Below, one piece after another: positions 23,661-33,530 of a stretch of 64,000 bases of DNA. Numbering within the stretch: the first letter of the stretch is position 1; the number at the start of each line of letters is the position of its first letter. The notes beneath the pieces are model-generated. The model was not told the origin of the DNA, did not search any database, and saw nothing but the letters and a program-made list of their open reading frames with translations. The position numbers and the translations under genes are program-made. This stretch comes from Tetramitus jugosus (lineage: Eukaryota > Heterolobosea > Eutetramitea > Acrasida > Vahlkampfiidae), in the NCBI GenBank assembly GCA_937625935.1, contig OW569354.1, forward strand, positions 124,001 through 188,000, written 5' to 3'.

Positions 23661-24818
23661 TTATTCATCATCGCTCATTTCTTCGTCGCTGTCTGCTGCT
23701 GATGGATGATCAGTGGACACAGTTTCAAAGCTTCCCCTTACAACTTCTTCCTCATCATCGTCCTCGCCTTCGGTTCCTGCCTTGGACAATTTCTTCTCCC
23801 AAGCATCCTTGACTTGTTGGTTCACATCCTTCTTCTTCTTTTGTTGTTCCTTCATATCTCTCTTCTTCAACACATTTTGTTCTTGGTCCTTCTTCCGTTG
23901 GTCCTTGAGAGCTCTCTTTTCTGCCTTCTTGAGTCTCAATTCTTCGATTTGCTTTGGCGTCAGTGTGCTGTCCTTGTTGAAAATCATTTCACCATCCATG
24001 ACACCTTCGGTCACCATTCTGAGACTCATGGTCAAACGAGGACCCAATTCCTTCAAACTGACCTTCTCCTTCTTCTTTCCTGACTCTTCATCAGCTTCCT
24101 CCTTCATATTGATCGAGTAGTGTCTCAAGTGAACACACTCTTCCTCTGGGTCATAATTGAACATGACAACTCTCTTTGTCTCATTCAAATTGAATTTTCT
24201 GACATCTACTGCGGGAAACATATTTTGGAAGGTGACAGCCATGAGCTTCACAGTCGCCGAAGTCTTATCATCACCTCCGACATTGAAATTATTGAGAACG
24301 ACGAGTGGAGAGGTCTTTGTGGAGAATGTGCTCTGGAATTTGACGTCTTGTCCCTCGAAAAACTCCATCAGATCCTTACTCGTACAGAATGATGAGACAT
24401 TAAAGTGAAGCGTTGGACCGTGAGGCAATCTAGCAATAATAAGGGCACATCCACCAATGGATGCCTTGACGGTAACAGTGTGCGTAATCACCAATCCCTT
24501 GCATGTCTCTTTTATCGATTTCCAGTTGGTGGTCGGATGAGTCTCAAATTTCATGGCAGTATAAGGCATCATGATTCTTCTTAGATCGACAATGAGGTGC
24601 TCAACGTCTTTCGGCAGCACTTGTCCTCTACCAATGATCAATGATCTTGGTACGCTCTGAATTTCGGCCTCAAATGCTTCTTTTTGTGCCCTTTTTTTCT
24701 GTTTGAGCTCTTGCACCTTCTTTTTCATGTCAATCGTCTTTTTGTTGTTACGAGTAGGATTCAACTTTTTGTGAATCTTTCTCTTGAAAGCTGGTTGTAG
24801 TGGTAGCTTGTTCTTCAT
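23661..24818 (-). CDS. PPAN: Brix-domain ribosome biogenesis factor SSF1/Peter Pan
   Basis: Single exon, 385 aa. The basic N-terminus is followed by a Brix domain of the SSF/PPAN subtype: PRSLIIGRGQVLPKDVEHLI, DLRRIMMPYTAMKFE, VTHTVTV-like KGLVITHTVTVKA, IARLPHGPTLHFNV and PLVVLNNFN. Later come RRVVMFNY-like KRVVMFNYDPEEECVHLRHY and LGPRLTMSLRMVTEG. The tail is a Lys/Glu coiled coil ending in acidic repeats. Family knowledge: a nucleolar factor that binds 27S pre-rRNA during 60S assembly. Confidence 0.96.
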   Translation of the reverse strand: MKNKLPLQPAFKRKIHKKLNPTRNNKKTIDMKKKVQELKQKKRAQKEAFEAEIQSVPRSLIIGRGQVLPKDVEHLIVDLRRIMMPYTAMKFETHPTTNWKSIKETCKGLVITHTVTVKASIGGCALIIARLPHGPTLHFNVSSFCTSKDLMEFFEGQDVKFQSTFSTKTSPLVVLNNFNVGGDDKTSATVKLMAVTFQNMFPAVDVRKFNLNETKRVVMFNYDPEEECVHLRHYSINMKEEADEESGKKKEKVSLKELGPRLTMSLRMVTEGVMDGEMIFNKDSTLTPKQIEELRLKKAEKRALKDQRKKDQEQNVLKKRDMKEQQKKKKDVNQQVKDAWEKKLSKAGTEGEDDDEEEVVRGSFETVSTDHPSAADSDEEMSDDE

Positions 24819-24952
24819 TGTGAATTGTGTGCGTGTTGATGTTGTGTGTATTGATTGGGTTGTTTTTTCGTTTTTTGGTTGGTGTTTCCACCGTGTTCAC
24901 ACAAGATGCATTCAATGATTTTCTGGATTGGCAAAACACCGACAGACGATAC

Positions 24953-24956
24953 AAAA
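24953..24956 (-). terminator. Pol III terminator of tRNA-Phe
   Basis: TTTT on the minus strand, three bases after the tRNA discriminator base. Confidence 0.8.
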
Positions 24957-24959
24957 GGT

Positions 24960-25032
24960 TGCCGAAAGCGTGGATCGAACACGCGACCTTAAGATCTTCA
25001 GTCTCACGCTCTCCCAACTGAGCTATTTCGGC
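24960..25032 (-). tRNA. tRNA-Phe (anticodon GAA)
   Basis: 73 nt including discriminator A. It folds as a standard cloverleaf: acceptor GCCGAAA/TTTCGGC (7 bp), D arm GCTC-AGTTGGGA-GAGC, anticodon arm TGAGA-CTGAAGA-TCTTA with anticodon GAA, and T arm GCGTG-TTCGATC-CACGC. There is no intron and no encoded CCA. Box B (GTTCGATCC) and box A (TAGCTCAGTTGG) are intact. A LINE insertion sits 41-56 bases upstream of its 5' end. Confidence 0.97.
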
Positions 25033-25072
25033 TTCTTGTTCATAATTCCATCGAATTGTACCATTTTTATTT

Positions 25073-25087
25073 TTGTGATGGAGAGTA
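25073..25087. repeat. Target-site duplication, left copy
   Basis: 15-bp sequence TTGTGATGGAGAGTA, identical to 26514..26528. It directly precedes the LINE fragment and marks the insertion site. Confidence 0.93.
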
Positions 25088-26379
25088 GGGCAGGGTGGAT
25101 CAACCGAGTGAATCATATAGGCAAAGCATTGATCAAACGGGGTTCTGTTGCAATGCGGAGGTACCCCTCAGAATTGTTGCATGTGGCGTGCGATAATGGT
25201 GGCTTCGGTCTCCGTAGATTTGAGGAATCATTGCTGGTGAACACTGCTTGGTTCATCATCAACATGCTGAAAGGGAAGCATGATGGCGAGGCTCACAGAC
25301 TGTTGTTGGATACGCTTGAGGAGATCAGGCATCTACAAACATTCCAGGTAGAGAATGTATTCCAATCCAACAACAGGATTGAGCTCGTCGCACATAGCTA
25401 TCTTAAGTGGTGTGCTGTCCGTATGCACACCAACCACCTCACTATTTCTTGTGGGAATGAGGTCAACTGTCTGAGTTGCAATCTGGCACTCTCTCAGCCA
25501 AATGACATCATCAAAAGGTTGTTCAAGGTGGGAATAGGGCTGAGGAGTCAATTGACAGTGGGTGGAAAGTGGATCAGGCATAGCGAATTGGTCAAAAGGC
25601 ATGGAAATTTTGGAATTAGTTCTCGCAGATACAAGTACTTGACAAGTGACCTTGAAATGCTACAGTGCAATGGAAATCACGAGCATTCAGGCGACACTAC
25701 CCCAAGGTTAATGTACAATGATAGTTTTGAGGTCGTAGAGAAGGAACAGTTGTGGCGAGTCTTCTTGCGACGACATAGGGATAGGGTGAAAGAGGAGAGG
25801 GTATGGTGGATACAGTCTAAGTGTTTAGGAGGTGCTGTAGATTTTAAATTTATGAGATGCCCTTTCAGGGTCGACCGTGCACTGGAATGGTTTGTGGCTC
25901 AGGTGAAAAGTCACACAATTCACACTAAGGCCGTTGTCCAACATCTCTATGGAGTAGTGGACATGGATACGCTATGTCCCAAATGCAAATTTGAACAGGA
26001 AACGGTGTTACATTGTCTCGTTAGATGCCCGGTGGCGATAATGGCCAGAAAACTGTTGGTGAAGGAAGTTTCCACCAAGCTGAGTAAAATGGGTCTTCAC
26101 AAGGACCAAAGAGTAGACATGTGGTTCGACAACCAACGATGGAGCAACGGCGCATTACTAGTCAATAAGCGGAGGAAAACTAGCAAGGAATACATGCTTG
26201 GCATGTTGGGTATTGAAACAAGGGCGCTGAAACAAGTGATCAAAGGACTGACGAAGAGTGGAATAGAGAAGAAGAAGGCAAGGGAGAAGGCCCAACAATT
26301 TGTCGATCATACAAAGAGGAGATGTGTGGAGGTGATGCGACGCCTCTTCACGAGTTCAAAGGAGATTGCTGGTTGCTAA
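25088..26379 (+). CDS. LINE ORF2 C-terminal fragment (post-RT region, zinc knuckle)
   Basis: About 430 codons open in one frame through the whole truncated element. The reading frame also runs upstream into host DNA by chance, and a host ATG lies in the duplication at 25078. The visible part starts after the reverse transcriptase catalytic region. It includes CDNGGFGLRRFEESLLVNTA, which resembles the thumb-region GGLGL motif of LINE reverse transcriptases, and a zf-RVT type cluster CPKCKFEQETVLHCLVRC (CCHC). The YxDD active site is absent, so the fragment cannot act as a reverse transcriptase. It ends in a Lys/Arg-rich segment. Confidence 0.85.
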
Positions 26380-26400
26380 TGCTCTACGAGCATTAGCAAC
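26372..26400 (+). other. LINE 3' hairpin 1 (13-bp stem, TAC loop)
   Basis: GTTGCTAATGCTC (26372..26384) and GAGCATTAGCAAC (26388..26400) are perfect inverted complements around a 3-nt loop. The ORF stop codon TAA lies inside the left arm. Confidence 0.9.
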
Positions 26401-26415
26401 TACTTGAATCAATAA

Positions 26416-26434
26416 TGACGGCATTCTGCCGTCA
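26416..26434 (+). other. LINE 3' hairpin 2 (8-bp stem, TTC loop)
   Basis: TGACGGCA and TGCCGTCA are perfect complements separated by TTC. Confidence 0.88.
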
Positions 26435-26473
26435 CGAAACCGATACAGAGAATCAACAAAGAAGTAAAATGAG

Positions 26474-26486
26474 CAACCAACGGTTG
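26474..26486 (+). other. LINE 3' hairpin 3 (5-bp stem, AAC loop)
   Basis: CAACC-AAC-GGTTG just before the poly(A) tail. It is short on its own, but has the same triloop design as the two preceding hairpins. Confidence 0.6.
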
Positions 26487-26513
26487 TATTTAAAAAAAAA
26501 AAAAAAAAAAAAA

Positions 26514-26528
26514 TTGTGATGGAGAGTA
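26514..26528. repeat. Target-site duplication, right copy
   Basis: Second copy of TTGTGATGGAGAGTA, directly after the LINE poly(A) tail. Confidence 0.93.
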
Positions 26529-26752
26529 CAATTGCAGAGAATCAAGTGGCAACGAGCTAGTTGTCTAAAAAACTAGTTATGGGGAGAAATAGAACGTTTT
26601 TTGTTTGATGCTTTTGTGGTGTTCGTGTGATCTTTGGTGTTTCTCTTCTTTTCTCTGGAAGGAAACACTCCGTCTCCGTCAACAAAAAGATTTTTCCGGA
26701 CAGCACAAAACAGAATCAATTACGACGAGTGATCTTTCTCTCTGTTTTAACA

Positions 26753-28379
26753 ATGGCAGCCAGATATCGTCGACCAGACAATCAACGATACAAAATGTTG
26801 TTGGAAACTCTTCCAAACATTGGTTTGGCAATCATTTTTGGCATTTTTCTGTTGATTATTCTCGCTTCTGCATCATTTAGCTTCTTCACAAATGATGCCT
26901 ACAGCAGCAAGTCATTTGCTGCAAGTGGAAGCAGTGATATCACTTCGATATTGGTAAGCTTTTTGTAATTTTTTTTCACTTGATCCTAATGTGTGAGAGT
27001 ATGTAAAAGCTAAACTTGTTGCGATCACACACAATTCAATCCATGACAGAAAGGAGAGACTCAAGTCGAAGGATTCATCAGTAAAATGAAAAGATTGAAT
27101 ACAGAGCTTTTATTCTGGATGAAAATGTCTCCTAGTCAAACAGTGAGTGAACTAACAGGTTTCAAGCATGATTTGCTACTGAATATTACTGTTCTGGGCA
27201 GTACGAAGCTATACTCATCTGATCAGCAATCGATTAGTGATGAAGGAAAATTTGTTGAGCTCACAAAGAATACGACTTGGGAGAATCGAAGAGTTTTGAC
27301 TTGTTATCAGGGAAAGGACATGTGTGAACCGATTGTGTTGTTCAATGAACCATTTGTTCGATACAAGACATATTGGATACGAATTCGGTTCTTGAATCTT
27401 AAGGAGCAAGCTGATCGAAATGTGTTTGATTCGAATATATTGTTTGGAGTCAATTATGTGGATGAGGAGTATGCGAGAGCAGATATTGCGTATCGATATG
27501 TGTTTTTGGTGATTTCAGTGATTAGTGCATTATTGTTCTTTGGTATTGTGAGATTTAGACAACGGTTTGATGTTTGGCACACGGAGCAAAAGTGGATTGC
27601 AGTCGCACTCTTTCTCTTAATTTTGTACAATAGTATGTGATGTTGTTTGTTTATTTTGATTGTGTCTCAGTTGCTTGATATATGAAAGAATGAACAATGT
27701 TTGACACTCGTGTGAATTAGACCCATTATATGCTGTTCAGTTCTATACTGGATCGTTCTTCCTGCCATTGGTTAATATATTTTTTCGAGTGTCATTCTTA
27801 TGTTTAATGATGTTGGCAATGCTCGTTTTTACACACAGCATGCACACAAGACAGGAGAGAAGAGATTTGGTGACATTCTTCCTGCCCAAGTTTATAGTGG
27901 TTGGTTCCTTGTGGGCAATCGGTTCCGTCACTTATATATCTGCAGAATTTAACAAGATTAATGACCCTACATATTCGATTCAAAACGACAATCCATACTA
28001 TAGATATGTGGTGGTTGCGTTGTTCATGTCCCTAGCTGCTTACGTGATTATGCTATGGTACCATATATCCAAATCAGTTGTTCAAATGATGGCCTTACCG
28101 ACCAAGTACTCATCGAAATTCAAAATTGTGTGGGGAATGACATTGGCGATTTTGTGCTCAACTATTATTTTGTTCTTCGTGGTCTATGCATTCAATAAGA
28201 TGAACCAATCGCTGTTTTTGATCACATTCCAGGTTCTATTCAATGTCTATCCTCTTCTACTGGCGATATTGTTCTTACCATCAAGTCACAGAGAAACCAT
28301 ATCAGAATTCCAGGATACGGATACCACGAGTTTTGATATGCAGGAGGAGGTATTCACTTTAGGCAATGAAAGTGATTAG
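26753..28379 (+). CDS. TMEM181: TMEM181-type multi-pass membrane protein (Wntless-like fold)
   Basis: Exons 26753..26953, 27050..27632 and 27721..28379, with introns of 96 and 88 nt, give 480 aa. The start is MAARYRR. An N-terminal TM helix (IGLAIIFGIFLLIILASASF) is followed by a lumenal beta-rich domain of about 150 residues, then a seven-helix region. The core matches TMEM181: EQKWIAVALFLLILYNNPLY (rebuilt across the second splice), TFFLPKFIVVGSLWAIGS and NKINDPTYSI. Family knowledge: TMEM181 belongs to the GOST/Wntless-like group of lumenal-domain seven-TM proteins; its cellular role is poorly defined. Confidence 0.9.
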
Positions 28380-28430
28380 ACAACATAAATATTTATTGAT
28401 TTTGTACAAATGAAGTTCACACGCAATTAT

Positions 28431-29594
28431 TTACAATTTGCTGGGCAATACGGGGTCTCTATTGTTGAGAAAACTGGAGTAATCGAGAGCTGGTTTCATC
28501 ACCTGGTGCTCACCAATCATGTGTCGCAACGAAATCAATGGTTCAGTGAGTAATTCCTCGGGCTTGCGTACTCGGATAATTGGAAGCTGACTCGACATGA
28601 ACAGTTGTTCCCAATCTGCTGCCGTTTGACGAGACAGAGCAGATTGAATCAGTTTCTTGAGTGAGTCTCTTTGTTTCCCTTGAGCAAACAAGTGTTGGGG
28701 AGATTCATATTCTTTTGACAGTCCAATCAGATTGATAAATTTCTTCCAGAAATGTGGTTCTAGACAAGCAACTGTCAACCATGTCTGATCCTTGCAAGGA
28801 TAAATATCATAGGCAGGTATGGTACCTGACAGAATATCCCTACCAGTGATCGATTGTTTTCCATTTGTACCAAACAAAATGCTGTACGGCATAATCATTG
28901 ACGATAAACTAGCATCAAACATGGATACATCAATCGTACATCCAGGATAATTACTATTGGATTGTTGTTCACATATTGCAGCTGTAATCTGCAAGGCGCA
29001 CGAGTAAGCACTCATGATATCAGCGAGTTGAGCAGGCAATGGTGACATTTCCTTGATATTGCCGTGTAATTGATCACTCGGAGACATTTGAATGCCAAGC
29101 ACTCCAGCATGAGCCAAACTGTTCATGTCATGAGCAGGCACATTGCGAACATTGTCACCCGCATTCTGACCATATGCCGATATCCGAGCGAGGATAATAT
29201 CGGACTTGTATTTTCTCAATTCTTCAAGAGCATTGCCATTTGATATGCCCAATAGTTTCTCCAACACACCAGGTCGATAGGATTCCAAGAGGACATGACA
29301 CGATCGAACTAGTTGCAAGAATTGTTCACGATCAGAGTCCTTCTTCAGATTGAGCGACACGACCGTTTTTCCTCGGTTCAAAGCGTGGTACAGGAGACTA
29401 ATACCATCGGATTCATGCAACGGTGGCATAAACCGAACAGAGTCTCCACCGTTTTCGACATCTTCAATCTTGATGACTTCACAACCCATATCAGACAACA
29501 ACAGAGAACAGAGAGGACCAGGGTAAAGCCTAGAAAGATCTAATACTCGTTTTCCCTTGAGAGGGAGAGGCATGGTTCTTCCATGTGACGACAT
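28431..29594 (-). CDS. CaiB/BaiF CoA-transferase family, AMACR-like
   Basis: Single exon, 387 aa from the Met at 29594. An upstream in-frame Met at 29759 would add 55 residues and overlap the divergent gene at 29741, so I prefer the shorter form. Family III CoA-transferase/racemase features: KGKRVLDLSRLYPGPLCSLL, MGCEVIKIEDV, NRGKTVVSLNLKK, LLESYRPGVLEKLLG, ISAYGQNAGDN and AHDMNSLAHAGVLG. The last holds the His that corresponds to the racemase base of alpha-methylacyl-CoA racemase, and LADIMSAYSCALQ holds the partner Asp. It probably epimerises or transfers CoA on branched fatty acids. No clear peroxisomal tag is seen. Confidence 0.92.
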   Translation of the reverse strand: MSSHGRTMPLPLKGKRVLDLSRLYPGPLCSLLLSDMGCEVIKIEDVENGGDSVRFMPPLHESDGISLLYHALNRGKTVVSLNLKKDSDREQFLQLVRSCHVLLESYRPGVLEKLLGISNGNALEELRKYKSDIILARISAYGQNAGDNVRNVPAHDMNSLAHAGVLGIQMSPSDQLHGNIKEMSPLPAQLADIMSAYSCALQITAAICEQQSNSNYPGCTIDVSMFDASLSSMIMPYSILFGTNGKQSITGRDILSGTIPAYDIYPCKDQTWLTVACLEPHFWKKFINLIGLSKEYESPQHLFAQGKQRDSLKKLIQSALSRQTAADWEQLFMSSQLPIIRVRKPEELLTEPLISLRHMIGEHQVMKPALDYSSFLNNRDPVLPSKL

Positions 29595-29740
29595 TGCTTC
29601 TTTTTCTTTCTCAATGATCCTATCGCTGAATTCAGGCGGAGAAAGATCTGGAACGGAGAAAGGGAACAACCGGTTATTTACGAAAGAAGAAGCGTGTGAA
29701 CACGAGAGGTTGAGTTGATTGGACAAAGCGTGAGTCAGAT

Positions 29741-30272
29741 ATGAGCAATCGTCCACCACTCTCTCCTCGAAGCAATTCGATATTTCCTGAGGGACCCAAC
29801 CTCAGACGGTATCACATTCAAACGAATTCCTTTTCCCAAGATGAATTCTCGGATGTTTCTATTGGTTCAAGCGATGTTTTACAGACAAACAGTGTTATTC
29901 AACCTGTAAGCATGAATGTAGTTTCTCCAGTGTAAGTTGCTTTCTTGTTTGTTGAAAGAGGAATTGTCGTTCGATTGACTGAACAACAACTTTTTGATAC
30001 CAAGTAGTATGAGCGTTACATTGGACCAAGAGAGGAGGAACTTGAGAGATAGAAACTTTGCTCTTGTGATGTTTGTGTTGGGCTTCTTCATTTTCTTGGC
30101 TTGGCCTATAGGGTTCATTCTAATCGCCAGAAGAAAGGACTCATCCGCACGGACGATTTCGAAAATATCGTGCGTCCTTTGTATTATATGGTGTATTCTA
30201 GCTTCGCTTGCTACGTTTGCAGGCATAATTGTTGGTGTGGTACGCAACAAACACTGGTGGGCCCCGAGTTGA
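29741..30272 (+). CDS. Small two-TM membrane protein
   Basis: Exons 29741..29931 and 30005..30272, intron 29932..30004 (73 nt), 152 aa. The Ser/Pro/Asn-rich cytosolic N-terminus is followed by two hydrophobic helices (ALVMFVLGFFIFLAWPIGFI and SCVLCIIWCILASLATFAGI), a short basic loop between them (ARRKDSSART) and a short WW-ending tail. I do not recognise the family. The arrangement resembles small tetraspan-like or LITAF-like proteins only in outline. It is divergent with the CaiB-like gene and convergent with the Lines-like gene 81 bases downstream. Confidence 0.8.
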
Positions 30273-30353
30273 GATCCAAATTTATCGCAAAGCAATGTGT
30301 TGTGCAATCATGCATTACGGAAACATGTCCTAAAAATTTTGTTATCTCCTTCG

Positions 30354-31970
30354 TTACTCCCCATTAAAATATTTCAATCTATTTAGTAAAGCAATTGGTT
30401 TGTATGGAAATATTCCTCGATGATGCAGTCTATCAATATCGTTGTATAGGTTTGATAGTACGAGTGTCACAATTTGATATTCTGGCATTTGTTGAGCTGG
30501 GTAGATCACGTTGTTACTAAGTTCTAACTGGAATAGCTCAGGATCGTTGTGAATAAAATCGCAGATAGCTATTAAGTATGGAAGAAATTCGATTGTCTCA
30601 TTGCTGATCAGATACTCTAGTAGTATTGAATGTTGAAAGTCAATGTATGACAAAAACTTCATCAGTGCACGATGGGGTGATATCATTGCAATTTTGTCAA
30701 AGTCAACAACTTCTGCCAATGATATGTAGAATGATAGCAAGTAATTGAGAACAGATATTAGAACTGAATCATCACCTCCAAATAACTCAAACAGTTTTCT
30801 ATACAGGGTCTCTTCGTCGATTCTATCCGCTATATGAGTCAGGAACAATGTTCCTGCCCTTTGGATGTTGTTCTGACACAAATTCTCAAATAATAACATA
30901 AAGAGAACCCATAGTTGTCTCTGAATTAATATATCTTGAACTTGTATGATGTTTGTGCCTTGTTCAGTGATATCCATGGATAAAAAATCGCGATATACGT
31001 TGTTTTGTGTCATACTGTTCAACACAGAATGACAAATATCAAAGCTGCTCATTCGACACATATTGGTTACGAGTTTAACATACTGAATGACAGGGGGATT
31101 GTCTTCAGAGGCTTTGATTGCCAATAGACGAGTCAATCTTGCCAACAGATCATCAATCTTCTCATGTGTCGCAAGTAGCAAAGAGCGCGAGAATAGGTCA
31201 CATTTCAACATCTTGCTCACACATTTCACGACTTCGAATGACTCCATACTATTCAAGTCTTTTCGAAATAGCCAGTTACCCACTAGAGCTCGAACTACAT
31301 TGCTTACTTTTGCTTGAGTGATCACGCAAAGTTCATTGTCACCACTCTTCAGATTCGATTCTCGTTGAAGTATCCGTACGCAGTTCTTAATGAATTGAAA
31401 CGCAATTTGAATATTAAACTGAGTAGATTCGTGCATCACTTGACCCTTATTGGTCTCACTCTCACATTCAACTGACCCCTGTAGCACACGATCAATCAAA
31501 TACAGTACACTTGACCGTAGCAGCTGCTTGTCAACAACCATCTCAATGTTACCAAGCAATGTCATGACCACATTCATCGCTGCATAAGAAACAAACATGT
31601 CCTTGTGAAACAACATGCGTTCGCACATCACCTTCACAAGGGCAAGCTTTTCAAAATGAGCAACAACAGTGCAATCCTCGTCATGAAAAGCTCTGGTAGG
31701 AAGCAAGTAAGATTGAAATGGTTTTCTATACCGTTTCATCAACTCCTCCAAGCGATTCATCTGATACAGTAGAACATCTTCTTCTGTGCATTGGGTATTC
31801 GTCAAACGGAACAATGAGTCAAAAAAAGTGGAAATGATTGGTCCAAAGTTGTCATCTGAGACAGTCCTTAGTTTCTTGAGGGGATGATCATCCGTGGAGC
31901 TTATGCAATCTTGACCAGACAAGGCAAGAGAAAGCTTTTGGAATAAAACTTCTTGATCTTCGTTCATCAA
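30354..31970 (-). CDS. Lines-like helical-repeat protein
   Basis: Single exon, 538 aa, almost entirely alpha-helical with HEAT-like character and many hydrophobic heptads. The C-terminal part has a segment like the Lines family signature (HSILLEYLISNETIEFLPYL, compare LLDFLxSxETCFLxYLxxxL), preceded by LLSFYISLAEVVDFD. Lines homologues are poorly characterised. The N-terminal match is not visible by eye, so the family name is tentative, but the gene itself looks real. Confidence 0.7.
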   Translation of the reverse strand: MMNEDQEVLFQKLSLALSGQDCISSTDDHPLKKLRTVSDDNFGPIISTFFDSLFRLTNTQCTEEDVLLYQMNRLEELMKRYRKPFQSYLLPTRAFHDEDCTVVAHFEKLALVKVMCERMLFHKDMFVSYAAMNVVMTLLGNIEMVVDKQLLRSSVLYLIDRVLQGSVECESETNKGQVMHESTQFNIQIAFQFIKNCVRILQRESNLKSGDNELCVITQAKVSNVVRALVGNWLFRKDLNSMESFEVVKCVSKMLKCDLFSRSLLLATHEKIDDLLARLTRLLAIKASEDNPPVIQYVKLVTNMCRMSSFDICHSVLNSMTQNNVYRDFLSMDITEQGTNIIQVQDILIQRQLWVLFMLLFENLCQNNIQRAGTLFLTHIADRIDEETLYRKLFELFGGDDSVLISVLNYLLSFYISLAEVVDFDKIAMISPHRALMKFLSYIDFQHSILLEYLISNETIEFLPYLIAICDFIHNDPELFQLELSNNVIYPAQQMPEYQIVTLVLSNLYNDIDRLHHRGIFPYKPIALLNRLKYFNGE

Positions 31971-32146
31971 TTATTTCAATCGGGAAAAAGCGGGAGAAAA
32001 TCTCCGAGAATGCATAAAGGGCGAGAGACCGCATGACAAGAACTACCATCTTGAAATTGAAAGGCCACGATACTGTGAAATAGGTCAGACTTCATTCTTT
32101 CTTCAGGATGTGACACACAAACTATTTCACAAAGAAGAAGGTTATA

Positions 32147-33364
32147 ATGGCGAAACAAATTGTTCACATCATTGGCGCGGGAGTCGGTGGACTCACATTG
32201 GCAAAATGCCTATTGCAAAGCAATAAGTTTACAGTGAAGGTCTTTGAGAAGGCACCTGGAATGAAAAAGGAACTTGGTGCTGGATTTAGTATCACAACTT
32301 CATCGATACTTCTTTCTAGGATTGGATATGATATATCCCATATCGTGCACCCAACCAGCACACTTGTGAACTATACTCATACAAAGGTTCTGGGAGAGAG
32401 TGAACTGTTTTCTCACATGAAACAGCATTCGAAGTTTGCAGATTCCTTTCAAAATATGGGCGGTGGAGTTGTGAGAGGTGAACTGTTGGAGTTACTTGTG
32501 AAAGGATTGCCCGAGAGTACAGTTGTATTCAACAAGAATCTGATTGATTTCCATGAGATAAATGATGGGGATAGATCTGGTGTCCAGTGCACTTTTGAAG
32601 ATGGAACAGAGGAATATTGTGATATCTTGGTGGGTGCTGACGGTATTGGAAGCAATGTGAGAAAGGCCCTCATTTTCTAACATTGGAGTCTGGTATGGAA
32701 TGTCGAAATTAGATACCAATAGTGAAACTTATCAAAGTATGATTGGTAGAGCATACCAGATCCATGGACCTAACGGTCAATTCTTCATCAGTTATCCATG
32801 CGGACATGAAGGTAATGTAACGATTGCACTTGGATTTCCAATGGATGTGCCAATGCGCGAGGACTGGAGTCTGGAAGGAGCCAAGAAGAATTACAGAAAA
32901 TTACTCAAGAATATAACCATCAAATGGTGCATGACATTGTCGATAATTCTGTCAGACTCATGAAGTTTGGTCTGTTTTATAGGGAACCAAGTGAGGCTTG
33001 GTTCAAAGGTCCTGTGGTTCTTCTTGGAGATTCAGTTCATGCAATGCTACCATTTATAGGACAAGGTGCTAATCAAGCCATCGAGGATGCATACACTCTA
33101 TCTAAGTATTTATCCAACGATGATATGTCGCTCGAAAAGGCCTTTACCGCCTATACCAATCAACGAAAACCTAAAACCACTAAACTTGTTCAAGCTGCGA
33201 CAACAGTAGGTCAGTATCATATCGAGTCTGGATGGTTCAGAGTACTATTGAGAGAATGGTTTTTACGGTTCTATCATTGGACGGGTTTGTTCCAAAGAAA
33301 AATCACTGAGCAGTGGGATGGTGTGCTAGAAGATTTTGCTCACGACAGACCAAAGTCTTCATAA
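32147..33364 (+). pseudogene. FAD-dependent monooxygenase with two opposite frameshifts
   Basis: Three overlapping reading frames (32147..32680, about 32665..32920, about 32920..33364) together encode one flavoprotein monooxygenase of about 400 aa. Segments: IIGAGVGGLTLAKCLL (Rossmann GxGxxG), ILVGADGIGSNVRK (DG motif), and VVLLGDSVHAMLPFIGQGAN (GD motif binding FAD). A +1 shift occurs at the ATTTTC run near 32672 and a -1 shift near the AAGAATATAA stretch about 32915. Together they restore the original frame. No GT-AG intron fits either place. It may be a young pseudogene, or the shifts may be sequence errors in homopolymers; as read, the product stops at 177 aa. Confidence 0.8.
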
Positions 33365-33530
33365 ACACCTATCAACACTGGAAGGAACGTATTGAAGGAC
33401 TGCGTGCGATACAATCGAACACGACCAAAATAAAAGGAACTTCTGCTTTTGTTCGGTTCAGAAAACTTTGGTCTTTGACCAAACACACAAACCAAGCAAC
33501 AAGAACACAAACAACAAAAAAGAATAATAC

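Larger units (their letters stand above)
25088..26513 (+). mobile_element. 5'-truncated LINE (non-LTR retrotransposon)
   Basis: 1426 bp flanked by a perfect 15-bp direct repeat (25073..25087 and 26514..26528) and ending in 22 A residues (26492..26513). This is the signature of target-primed reverse transcription. The insert carries only the C-terminal part of the reverse transcriptase ORF, so it is 5'-truncated. The 3' UTR between the stop codon (26377..26379) and the tail contains three short hairpins with three-base loops. The identical duplications and intact reading frame point to a recent insertion. It is oriented away from tRNA-Phe. Confidence 0.93.

Noticed and set aside
24928-25077. 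LINE ORF starting upstream of 25088
   Set aside because: The frame is open by chance through tRNA and host sequence. The duplication fixes the true element edge at 25088.
32660-32720. A 56-nt intron (GTGAGA to AAATTAG) explaining the first monooxygenase frame change
   Set aside because: The phases do not match, and the sequence it would remove encodes homologous residues.
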